NCBI GenBank assembly: GCA_937892135.1
Contig: CALAUK010000002.1
Span: forward strand, 1 to 12,869
Direction of reading: 5' to 3'
Source: an uncultured Clostridia bacterium
GTDB lineage: Bacteria > Bacillota > Clostridia > UBA1381 > UMGS1253
Length of the DNA stretch: 12,869 nucleotides
Below are positions 6,550 through 12,746 of this stretch, piece after piece. The first letter of the stretch is position 1; each line of letters starts with the position of its first letter. Made by a program: the position numbers and the translations under genes. The notes under the pieces were generated by a model that was not told the DNA's origin, did no database searches, and saw nothing but the letters and a program-made list of their open reading frames with translations.

Positions 6550-7261
6550 TGTTTCTCCCTTTTTTCTTTTTTGTAAAATAGTAAATTACTCCTGCTATAA
6601 TAAATCCCGACAATGACAGATAAGCAGCTCCCTCTGTAAAAATGCTTTCCACATTAAAAATTCCGGAAAGAACCTTTATAACAATAAATAAGATTACTCC
6701 AAGTGCCGAAATTGTTAGACTATCGCTTAAAATACCGCCCTTGTCATTATAGCTTTCACTTCCGAGGCTTGTCTGAAACTTAAAAAGCAAGCCTGAGTGG
6801 GAAAGCTTTTTTAAAAATAAAAATGCTATACTTCCGCCAATCAAGGTTCCGCATATAAACGACGGCACATAAAAAAGCCAGCTAAGCCCCTCTTTTCCCC
6901 AGAAAAAAGTCATAACGGGGTATGAGGCTATCGCTCCTATAATGCCTGTTCCGATAATTTCGCCCAAAACCGCAAAAACCAGTTTGCCTTTTGAAAACTT
7001 ATAAAACACGCCCGACAGAAACGCCCCGAATATTGCTCCCGTCAACGCTATTGGAGGTATGGCGAGAAATATCATTCTTATAATGCCAATTAAAAGTGCA
7101 CATAACAAAGATTCCCAAGGCCCCAAAAAGACTGCGCAGACAATGTTTATAAAATGAGCCATAGGGCACATTCCCTCAAAGCGCAGAATTGGCGAAATCA
7201 CAACACCCAACGCAATCATAACCGCCATCAAAACAAGTCTTAAAAGTTTATTTCTTTTCAT
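6542..7261 (-). CDS. thiW: ThiW, substrate-binding (S) component of an ECF thiazole transporter, with C-terminal extension
   Basis: A 239-residue membrane protein, likely the substrate-specific subunit that works with a shared EcfAAT module encoded elsewhere to import the thiazole moiety of thiamin. From the ATG at 7261 it starts MKRNKLLRLVLMAVMIALGVV, then GMCPMAHFINIVCAVFLGPWESLLCALLIGIIRM (30-63), matching the pattern of the ThiW family, and about five helices to residue 150. Family members are usually about 160-175 residues. Here a polar linker (152-178) and two more predicted helices (about 181-200 and 214-229) plus a KKKK tail are added. The start was chosen because membrane-protein sequence begins there, with a modest AAGAGG about 10 bases upstream. 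An in-frame extension to TTG codons at 7396 or 7414 would add an arginine-rich, non-family stretch that overlaps structured leader RNA. First gene of the thi operon. Confidence 0.9.
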   Translation of the reverse strand: MKRNKLLRLVLMAVMIALGVVISPILRFEGMCPMAHFINIVCAVFLGPWESLLCALLIGIIRMIFLAIPPIALTGAIFGAFLSGVFYKFSKGKLVFAVLGEIIGTGIIGAIASYPVMTFFWGKEGLSWLFYVPSFICGTLIGGSIAFLFLKKLSHSGLLFKFQTSLGSESYNDKGGILSDSLTISALGVILFIVIKVLSGIFNVESIFTEGAAYLSLSGFIIAGVIYYFTKKKKGRNNA

Positions 7262-7309
7262 TTTTATTTTCCTCTTTTCGTAAATAAATACGAAGCAAAA
7301 ACACTTCGC

Positions 7310-7358
7310 TCGGTCGAAGATAAATTTCTTCCTCTCACGCCGAAACACGGCTTCCCTC
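7310..7358 (-). other. Truncated second copy of the TPP aptamer 5' half
   Basis: On the minus strand this reads GAGGGAAGCCG, a small GCCG-TGTTT-CGGC hairpin, GTGAGAGGAAG, a loop, and CTTCGACCGA. The complete aptamer upstream has the same order: ACGGGAGCTCG, hairpin, CTGAGAGGAAG, loop, CTTCGACCGA. The two share TGAGAGGAA and CTTCGACCGA exactly. The copy lacks the ACCTGAT and GGATAATGCCAACG segments that bind the pyrophosphate end, so it should not bind TPP in the known way. It lies between the riboswitch terminator and thiW, inside the operon's leader. It may be a decayed tandem riboswitch or a recombination remnant. Confidence 0.6.
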
Positions 7359-7422
7359 GCTAAAATACGGATATATGGCGCTCCCCATCTATCCAAAAAA
7401 CCTCCTTTCTTCAAGACAAAAT

Positions 7423-7453
7423 AAAAAAGAAGCTACCGATTTCGATAGCTTCC
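7423..7453 (-). terminator. Intrinsic terminator of the TPP riboswitch
   Basis: Minus-strand GAAGCTATCG, loop AAAT, CGGTAGCTTC, then TTTTTT: a 10-pair stem with one U-G pair. It lies about 45 bases downstream of the aptamer and is the likely expression platform: TPP binding would favour this stem and stop thi transcription. Confidence 0.88.
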
Positions 7454-7496
7454 ATTTTTTAATATTTTCGCGCCGACGTGCAAGCGCCGATGCTTC

Positions 7497-7586
7497 ACAG
7501 TCGTCCCTACGTTGGCATTATCCAAATCAGGTTATCGGTCGAAGGTCGAACCTTCCTCTCAGCCCGTACTACGAGCTCCCGTCTGT
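7497..7586 (-). ncRNA. TPP riboswitch (thi-box) aptamer
   Basis: Binds thiamin pyrophosphate and shuts off the operon. The minus strand shows ACGGGAGC, a hairpin, the invariant CTGAGAG, an additional GAAGGTTCGACCTTC stem, then ACCTGATTTGGATAATGCCA and ACGTAGGGA, matching the conserved THI-element core. The ends ACAG and CTGT can close P1. It lies about 240 bases upstream of thiW and is followed by an intrinsic terminator, so control is probably by transcription attenuation, the usual mode in Bacillota. Confidence 0.97.
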
Positions 7587-7600
7587 TAAATTGTATTCTA

Positions 7601-7629
7601 ATTATATATCGTGTTTTTAAAAAAGTCAA
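7601..7629 (-). promoter_or_regulatory. Sigma-A promoter of the thi operon
   Basis: Minus-strand TTGACT (7629-7624), 17 bases, TATAAT (7606-7601); one mismatch to consensus. The start near 7594 is just upstream of the TPP aptamer. The -35 box begins only 7 bases after the stop of the upstream regulator gene, and no terminator separates them, so read-through from that gene into thi is possible. Confidence 0.85.
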
Positions 7630-7635
7630 GCTTTT

Positions 7636-8358
7636 TTATTTCCTTTTTAATGCATGACATAAACTCGACGGATGCTGATATCCGACCTTTGCCGCAGCCT
7701 CCGTTAAAGATAAATTCTCTTCCATCAGAGAGGTTGCAACACTTAAGCGAAGACCCGACAAATATGCATAAGGCGTCATTCCCATTACCTTTTTAAACTT
7801 TCTTATAAAGTAATCCTCGCTTAAGTAAATGCTTTTTGCAATTTCTTTTATACTTATGTTCTCATCATAGTGGCGTTCTATGTATTCAACAGTCTTTAAA
7901 ATATCCTCACCGCAATTTTCATTTACAGTTACCTTTGAAAGAAATACCGTAAGAAAGCTTTCAAGAAGTGCTGTTAAAATTTCTTTTTTGTCTGTATTAT
8001 CTGAGCAGGCATAACTTTTTACCGCTCCCTTCAAAAGTGGCACAAAGCTCTCTGTAAGAAAGTCACTTTTTGCCTCAAAAGAAAGAGGTTCTTTTGAAAC
8101 CACAGGAGGCGACATAATAAAGTCAAAATATAAATGGTCTAATCTGTCGTCTGTGTCCTGACGAATTAAAAACGGAAGCGATGACGGAAACAGATAAAAA
8201 TAGCCTTTTTTCAGTTTTTCTTCACGCTTTCCCATACGAAAATACGCCGAACCACCATTTACATAATAAAGTCTGTATGGCCTTGGTATCCCTCCCACCT
8301 TCCAGTCCTCCGGCGCAAGACCGCACCCCGCCTGAAAAACAGTTGCCTTAATTTTCAT
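7636..8358 (-). CDS. AraC-family transcriptional regulator (short C-terminus)
   Basis: A 240-residue DNA-binding regulator. The N-terminal half (about 10-90) has the sugar-sensing cupin features of AraC proteins: RPYRLYYVNGGSAYFRMG (26-43) and LKKGYFYLFPSSLPF (49-63). The C-terminal half has two helix-turn-helix segments: ISIKEIAKSIYLSEDYFIRKFKKVMGMTPYAYL (168-200) and LTEAAAKVGYQHPSSLCHALK (218-238). The protein stops at ALKRK, about 10-15 residues earlier than typical members, which continue with a GxSPSEYR-like stretch, so the second recognition helix is barely complete. The start is ATG 8358, with GGGAGG 7 bases upstream; a more upstream in-frame TTG has no binding site. It is divergent from the alpha-L-fucosidase gene and is probably its local regulator, responding to fucose or a fucosylated sugar (inference). 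Confidence 0.88.
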   Translation of the reverse strand: MKIKATVFQAGCGLAPEDWKVGGIPRPYRLYYVNGGSAYFRMGKREEKLKKGYFYLFPSSLPFLIRQDTDDRLDHLYFDFIMSPPVVSKEPLSFEAKSDFLTESFVPLLKGAVKSYACSDNTDKKEILTALLESFLTVFLSKVTVNENCGEDILKTVEYIERHYDENISIKEIAKSIYLSEDYFIRKFKKVMGMTPYAYLSGLRLSVATSLMEENLSLTEAAAKVGYQHPSSLCHALKRK

Positions 8359-8370
8359 AGTCAACCTCCC

Positions 8371-8382
8371 AAGGTCGATTTT
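8371..8382 (+). repeat. Direct repeat copy 1 (candidate AraC-type operator)
   Basis: AAGGTCGATTTT followed by AAA. An identical 12-mer occurs at 8475-8486 in the same orientation, 104 bp away (close to ten helical turns). This copy sits just upstream of the regulator's ribosome binding site. The two copies bracket both divergent promoters, an arrangement that would suit looping by an AraC-type protein. Function is inferred only. Confidence 0.4.
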
Positions 8383-8386
8383 AAAC

Positions 8387-8410
8387 AATAAAAAAATCGG
8401 TTTTTTTATT
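8387..8410. repeat. Perfect 10-bp A/T dyad (AATAAAAAAA TCGG TTTTTTTATT)
   Basis: Arms 8387-8396 and 8401-8410 are exact reverse complements around TCGG. It ends on the -35 box of the rightward promoter. It could act as an UP-type or bent A-tract element, or as a binding site. It could also be a weak hairpin in the regulator's leader. No function is established. Confidence 0.4.
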
Positions 8411-8437
8411 TACATTTATTTTCGTTTATATTATACT
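8409..8437 (+). promoter_or_regulatory. Candidate promoter of the fucosidase gene, overlapping a leftward -10
   Basis: TTTACA (8409-8414), 17 bases, TATACT (8432-8437), starting near 8444 and giving a leader of about 60 bases that contains the second AAGGTCGATTTT copy. On the opposite strand TATAAT (8435-8430) could be the -10 of the regulator gene, though without a clear -35. The two -10 boxes overlap, so the two directions would compete for polymerase. Confidence 0.6.
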
Positions 8438-8474
8438 TAATTTTAACATATTGCATATTTATTTTCAAGTGCAA

Positions 8475-8486
8475 AAGGTCGATTTT
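8475..8486 (+). repeat. Direct repeat copy 2 (candidate AraC-type operator)
   Basis: AAGGTCGATTTT followed by TTAAA, identical over 12 bases to the copy at 8371-8382. It lies within the fucosidase leader, 5 bases before its AAAGGAG ribosome binding site, so binding here could block transcription or translation rather than activate. Confidence 0.4.
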
Positions 8487-8505
8487 TTAAAAAGGAGTGT
8501 TTTTT

Positions 8506-10272
8506 ATGAAAGACGCATTCAGAAAGCTTTTAGACGAGCGTTTCGGTATGTTTGTTCACTATGGAATTTACAGTGCCTTTGCAGGCTACAGACAGGGAAA
8601 ACCCGTAGCAAGCCTCGGCGAGTGGATTATGATGACAGATAAAATTCCGATTGCAGAATATGAAGCATACGGAAGAGAGCATTTTAATCCAAGAGACGAT
8701 TTTGCAAAAAATCTTGTTGCCGCTGCAAAAAAGGCAGGAATTAAATTTATAGTTATAACCTCCAAGCACCACGATGGTTTTTGCTTGTTTAAGTCAGAGG
8801 CTTCAGATTACACAACTTATGGTTGGTTTGGCCGCGACATCATAAAAGAGGTTTCAGACGAGTGTAAAAAAGAGGGCATCGGTCTTGGCCTTTATTATTC
8901 ACACACTCTTGACTGGCACGAAAAAGATGCCGCAGGTAATGTTTGCGTGTATGACTACATAAACACAGGAAAAGTTCACAGAAGAAACTTCTGGGACTTC
9001 CCCGATGATAACATTGACCTTGAAAAATACTTAAGAGAAAAGTGCTTCCCTCAGGTGAAAGAGCTTTTAACAAACTACGGCGATATCAAGCTTATCTGGT
9101 TTGACTATCCTCACGATATCACAAAGGAGCAGACAAAAGAGCTTCGTGATTTAGTTAAATCTCTTCAGCCCAACTGCCAGATTAACTCCCGTATTGCACA
9201 CGGCATGGAAGACTACAAATCCCTTAGTGATAACTCTCTTCCCGTTGCCCCCACTGGCACAAACTTAGAATGTCTTATCACATTAAATCATTCCTGGGGC
9301 TATAAAAAGGACGATAACAACTGGAAAACACCTTATGAGACAACAGATATCCTTTGCCGCACATTAACATCTGACTCAACGCTTTTATTAAATGTCGGCC
9401 CGAAAGCAGATGGCTCCTTAACTCCCGAGACACATGAAATATTAGAAAAGATGGGCGAATGGACAAAGGTAAACGGCGAAGCAATTTACGGAAGAGTTAA
9501 AGGTAACCCCCTTTCTACAACATTCCCGTGGGGCTTTATTTCACATAAGGAAAATAAAGTTTATCTTTATGTGACCGACAAAAACAAAAAAGAGCTTGTT
9601 ATCCCCGGTGTGTTAACAAAGGCTAAAAAGGTTTCAATCATAGGCGGGCCCGAAGCCGAGTTTTCACAGACTGAAACAGTTTTAACAATTAAAACAAAAG
9701 AGTTTGATTCTCTTATTCCTGTTTATAAGATTGAATTTTCAGCTGAGCCCGAGTTTTCAAAGGCAATCGTTCAGTGCGATGATGTAACAACACTCGGCGT
9801 TTTATGGGCAAACAAAAAGTACGAGGACGGCAGGATTGATAAGCTTATATACGAAGAAAGCCCCTACGCTCCCATGTACGGTAAGCGTGGTCTTATTCTT
9901 GATACCGAAGTTTTCACAAATTTCTGGACAAGCAAAGACGAAGCACTTTGCTGGAATGTTTTCTTTAATGACCCCGGCGAATATGAGGCCCATGTTGTTC
10001 ATGCAACAAGAGGCCCTGTTTGCGCTGATCCCGATGCAGTAATCGAAGATGAGTTTACATTAACTGTCGGCGATAAAACAGAAAAGATTGATATGAAAAA
10101 TATAGGTGCATCAAAGAGCTTAAATACAGCAGGCGAGCAGAATGGTATAGTAGTCCACTCTGCAGGAAGATTTTTGGTCTCCGAGCCTGGCGAAAAGCTT
10201 GTGATGATAAACAAAGTCTCAGACGGAATTAACATTCCCTTCACAGAGGTAAGATTTGTAAAAGTAAAATAA
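8506..10272 (+). CDS. GH29 alpha-L-fucosidase with extra C-terminal domain
   Basis: Hydrolyses alpha-L-fucosyl residues from oligosaccharides. No signal peptide is visible, so it is probably cytoplasmic. In the 588-residue protein the catalytic barrel (about 1-330) shows FGMFVHYGIYS (13-23), the hallmark ITSKHHDGFCLF (84-95), IGLGLYYSHTLDWHE (125-139) and LIWFDYPHD (196-204). Asp200 in WFD is the expected nucleophile. NLECLITLNHSWGY (253-266) contains Glu255, which may be the acid/base, though this residue varies in the family. A beta domain (about 335-411) follows, then a further domain (412-588) with FWTSKDEALCWNVFFNDPGEYEAHV, of the sort seen as a ligand-binding or accessory module in some fucosidases. 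The start is ATG 8506, 8 bases after AAAGGAG; an in-frame GTG at 8497 overlaps the binding site. The gene is divergent from an AraC-type regulator and ends at a strong terminator. Exact linkage specificity is not predictable. Confidence 0.93.
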   Translation: MKDAFRKLLDERFGMFVHYGIYSAFAGYRQGKPVASLGEWIMMTDKIPIAEYEAYGREHFNPRDDFAKNLVAAAKKAGIKFIVITSKHHDGFCLFKSEASDYTTYGWFGRDIIKEVSDECKKEGIGLGLYYSHTLDWHEKDAAGNVCVYDYINTGKVHRRNFWDFPDDNIDLEKYLREKCFPQVKELLTNYGDIKLIWFDYPHDITKEQTKELRDLVKSLQPNCQINSRIAHGMEDYKSLSDNSLPVAPTGTNLECLITLNHSWGYKKDDNNWKTPYETTDILCRTLTSDSTLLLNVGPKADGSLTPETHEILEKMGEWTKVNGEAIYGRVKGNPLSTTFPWGFISHKENKVYLYVTDKNKKELVIPGVLTKAKKVSIIGGPEAEFSQTETVLTIKTKEFDSLIPVYKIEFSAEPEFSKAIVQCDDVTTLGVLWANKKYEDGRIDKLIYEESPYAPMYGKRGLILDTEVFTNFWTSKDEALCWNVFFNDPGEYEAHVVHATRGPVCADPDAVIEDEFTLTVGDKTEKIDMKNIGASKSLNTAGEQNGIVVHSAGRFLVSEPGEKLVMINKVSDGINIPFTEVRFVKVK

Positions 10273-10277
10273 AAACC

Positions 10278-10312
10278 AAAAAAGCTTGGTGGTATAGCCA
10301 CCAAGCTTTTTT
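10278..10312. terminator. Bidirectional 15-bp terminator
   Basis: AAAAAAGCTTGGTGG, loop TATAG, CCACCAAGCTTTTTT: a perfect stem with T runs on both strands. It follows the fucosidase stop by five bases and overlaps the stop codon of the converging DUF2752 gene, and so serves both operons. Confidence 0.95.
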
Positions 10313-10679
10313 AAATGTTTCTTAAAATTCCGAAAATAATCATAGAAATCACTAAAAGCGCCGTTATAATCCACATCGGCACATTAAACTCTCTCTTCCC
10401 TGTTTTAACATATCTTACAGCCCACCACACAGCAAGCAAAAATCCAAAAGGCAGCGCACACATCATAAAAGGATTAAAATAAAATGCACTCTTAAAATCA
10501 AACCTTAAAAGAGCCTCCATCATTCTTGTTGTTCCGCAGCCAGGGCAGTCATACCCTGATATAAGCTTAATTACACACGGCACCTTTATCTTTGTTATAC
10601 TTATCCAAATATAATATAACGCTCCAACGCCAAACACAGCGCCCCATATTTTTAAAACCTTTTTTCTTCTCTCTTTCAT
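10311..10679 (-). CDS. DUF2752 membrane protein
   Basis: A 122-residue membrane protein of unknown function. It carries the DUF2752 signature YDCPGCGTTRMMEALLRFDFKSAFYFNPF (43-71), with the CPGCGxTR core at residues 45-52 and an additional Cys35. Three hydrophobic segments are visible: about 10-28, 70-90 and 102-119. The CxxC could bind metal or form a disulfide, but this is not established for the family. Its ATG overlaps the TGA of the upstream GH78-like gene (ATGA, 4 bases), so it is probably translated by coupling and is the second gene of that operon. No functional link between this family and glycosidases is known to me, so the pairing may be only local. Its stop lies in the shared terminator. 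Confidence 0.85.
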   Translation of the reverse strand: MKERRKKVLKIWGAVFGVGALYYIWISITKIKVPCVIKLISGYDCPGCGTTRMMEALLRFDFKSAFYFNPFMMCALPFGFLLAVWWAVRYVKTGKREFNVPMWIITALLVISMIIFGILRNI

Positions 10680-12643
10680 ACTACTACCTCAATTTCCGTC
10701 GGCGCAGTTATGTTAACCTCGCTTCCGATTTCAATTTCAATAGTTCCGTACGGAGTCGGTATTTTTATGTCCGCTCTCTCAAGAGAAAACAAATTCGGAG
10801 AAAACTTAACCTTTTTCATTCCCGGCTCAAGAATTTCAAGCCCCGAAATTTTCTGTGGCAAATGATACATAGGAGAAATTCTTGATGCACCAAAGCCCTG
10901 CGCCTTTTTGTCTTCATTTAAAAGGCTTTCCCATCTTTTCATCTCGCTTAAGCCGTACTCTTCAAAAAGCCCCTCTTTATACAGTGCCTCAAAAACAAAG
11001 TGCATAAAATACAAAGGCACTTCCTCGCCTTCCTCTTCATAAAGGCTTCTTAAAAGAATATCTTTTGAAATCTTATTATCAGCAATTCCATAAAGCACAG
11101 AAAGCACATTTGCCTTTTTCGAAAAGCTTCTTTCGTCAGCATCAGCCTTTCTTTCAAAATAAAGTCCGCGTTCATCGTCAAAAAATGTCTTATTAAATAT
11201 AGTCTTTATCTCAAGGCTCTTAACACGGCTAAGCGCCGCCAACTCGCTTTCACCTAAAATCTTATAAATATCCTCTGAAACCCGAAGAGCCTTATAGTAA
11301 AATGCATTTAAAACTGAGCTCTCGCCCTTATAAGAAGAGTCTTTAAAAGCTATTACCCCTTCCTCGCCCGACAGAGCTGCCATTTTTTCGTTCAGCGCTT
11401 TTAAGGCATCTGACGAATACTCCAAAGTCCATATATCGCCTGTGCGCATATAGTAATCATAAAGCATTAAAACCCATAAAAGTCCACTCTCTAAAGATGC
11501 CATTTCCCCGTTTGAAACGCTAAGGTAATCTGCAATTCTCATTATATCAAACCTTATAAGGCGTGTATCAGCAAAAGAAAGGTATCCCATAAGAGCTTCA
11601 ATATAATAGTCTCTTGCAAACGAAAGCGTGCTCTGATTATAAGGGCTTTCATAATGAATAGTGTTTCTGCACATTTCAAGAGAGCTTACCGAAAGCTCAT
11701 ATAATTTATTTAATTCCTTATCAGATGAGAAAAAGCTTCCGTTTTCGCCTGCGGTCGGATAATGAGAATATATAATTGCCGCATCATACAAAACAGCATC
11801 GCCGTTTGAATGATTGTCTACAAAAAGCTCAACAAAAGATACAGGAGTCTCAACAAAGCCCTGATGGATAACGTGTCCGCTTCCTTTTATGGTTTCTTCG
11901 CGAAGAATCTTCCCCTCGCTGTCCCCCATTTTAGCGGTTATTTCAAAGCTTCCCGGCGCATAAATATCTAAATAAAGGTTTGATAAATAAACCTTGTCGT
12001 AATTAAGAGAAATCTTTTTTGTTTTTTTAGATGGAACCGAAAGCGGAAGAAAAACTCCTATATCGTATTTTTTCTCCCTTGTAAGAACGGGAATCGGAGA
12101 AATCTTAAGATTCCATATATTTTCTATCTCTGTTGCATTTTTAAAGGATAATTTATTCTCGTCATAATCATAAACATTGTCCTCTGAAAATCCCCAGACA
12201 GGCGAACAAAGCCAGCTTTCGTCAGAAACAATCTGCTCCGAGGTGCCATCTTCAAAAGATATTTCGCCCTCAAAAAACAAGCCTCCGCGCCCTAAAGACG
12301 AGTCCTTTGATAAAACAGGCCCTAACTGAACATAAACAAAAACATCTAAATTGCCCTGGATTTTTCCCAAATCGTAAACTGAAAAATACTGAACGGGCAT
12401 AACCCCCGTAAAATTAGCGTCTCCTCCCGCGCAAACGGGGCCTGAGCCTATAAATGAGTGGTTTACATATAAAAAGTATTTAGAATCCGCAAAAATTTTA
12501 ACGGACGCTGAGCGGACAGGTCTATCAAAAGAAAAACTCTTTTTAAAGGCGCACACGCGAAAAGCTGCGCTCCCGTCAAAAACAGTTTTCCTTGAATAAA
12601 TATAATCTTTTTCATCTGTCCAGATAAACTTTGCACCACTCAT
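10676..12643 (-). CDS. GH78-like (alpha-L-rhamnosidase-related) protein with atypical catalytic motif
   Basis: A 655-residue protein with the layout of GH78 enzymes and no signal peptide. The N-terminal beta-sandwich region (about 20-160) has VKIFADSKYFLYVNHSFIGSGP (48-69), a pattern of the rhamnosidase N-terminal domain. A second beta region covers about 200-295. The (alpha/alpha)6 barrel begins near SFFSSDKELNKLYELSVSSLEMCRNTIH (303-330). A C-terminal domain has GLEILEPGMKKVKFSPNL and IKIPTPYGTIEIEIG (601-640), like the closing domain of the family. Where many members read DCPQRDE or CPYYEQ, this one has YESPYNQSTLSFARD (331-345), so the acidic residue taken as catalytic acid appears to be Gln337, although Glu332 and Asp345 remain. 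Activity and substrate are therefore uncertain. The start is ATG 12643 with GGAG 8 bases upstream and a promoter just before it. It is cotranscribed with the DUF2752 gene. Confidence 0.8.
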   Translation of the reverse strand: MSGAKFIWTDEKDYIYSRKTVFDGSAAFRVCAFKKSFSFDRPVRSASVKIFADSKYFLYVNHSFIGSGPVCAGGDANFTGVMPVQYFSVYDLGKIQGNLDVFVYVQLGPVLSKDSSLGRGGLFFEGEISFEDGTSEQIVSDESWLCSPVWGFSEDNVYDYDENKLSFKNATEIENIWNLKISPIPVLTREKKYDIGVFLPLSVPSKKTKKISLNYDKVYLSNLYLDIYAPGSFEITAKMGDSEGKILREETIKGSGHVIHQGFVETPVSFVELFVDNHSNGDAVLYDAAIIYSHYPTAGENGSFFSSDKELNKLYELSVSSLEMCRNTIHYESPYNQSTLSFARDYYIEALMGYLSFADTRLIRFDIMRIADYLSVSNGEMASLESGLLWVLMLYDYYMRTGDIWTLEYSSDALKALNEKMAALSGEEGVIAFKDSSYKGESSVLNAFYYKALRVSEDIYKILGESELAALSRVKSLEIKTIFNKTFFDDERGLYFERKADADERSFSKKANVLSVLYGIADNKISKDILLRSLYEEEGEEVPLYFMHFVFEALYKEGLFEEYGLSEMKRWESLLNEDKKAQGFGASRISPMYHLPQKISGLEILEPGMKKVKFSPNLFSLERADIKIPTPYGTIEIEIGSEVNITAPTEIEVVV

Positions 12644-12675
12644 ACCATTTTCTCCATTTTTCCTTGATGCTAATA

Positions 12676-12705
12676 ATTATACCACATTTTCTATGCCGAT
12701 GTCAA
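12676..12705 (-). promoter_or_regulatory. Sigma-A promoter of the GH78-like operon
   Basis: Minus-strand TTGACA (12705-12700), 18 bases, TATAAT (12681-12676), both exact consensus. The expected start is near 12669, about 26 bases before the ATG. It lies directly after the terminator of the upstream ligase gene, so the GH78-like gene forms its own transcription unit. Confidence 0.87.
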
Positions 12706-12715
12706 AATTTTTATT

Positions 12716-12746
12716 AAAAAAGGATGCCTTTTGGCATCCTTTTTTT
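12716..12746 (-). terminator. Intrinsic terminator after the acyl-CoA ligase gene
   Basis: Minus-strand GGATGCC, AAAA, GGCATCC followed by a T run, immediately after the ligase stop codon (12747-12745). The opposite strand also carries a T run, so it could work in both directions. Confidence 0.92.

Noticed and set aside
7262..7414. N-terminal extension of ThiW to TTG 7396 or 7414
   Set aside because: The added stretch is arginine-rich, unlike the family, and coincides with the truncated aptamer and hairpins. The strong binding site there is kept as a separate finding.
7375..7620. Plus-strand open frames antisense to the TPP riboswitch
   Set aside because: They are the complement of a conserved structured RNA and have no binding site or protein similarity that I recognise.
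8361..8378. Imperfect dyad TCAACCT...AGGTCGA around the regulator's ribosome binding site
   Set aside because: Only four to six pairs with a mismatch; too weak to call a hairpin or operator by itself.
8359..8388. TTG start for the AraC-type regulator
   Set aside because: The added codons cover the GGGAGG ribosome binding site of ATG 8358.
9802..10304. Minus-strand open frames within the fucosidase gene
   Set aside because: Antisense shadows of a well-supported coding region, crossing its terminator in one case.
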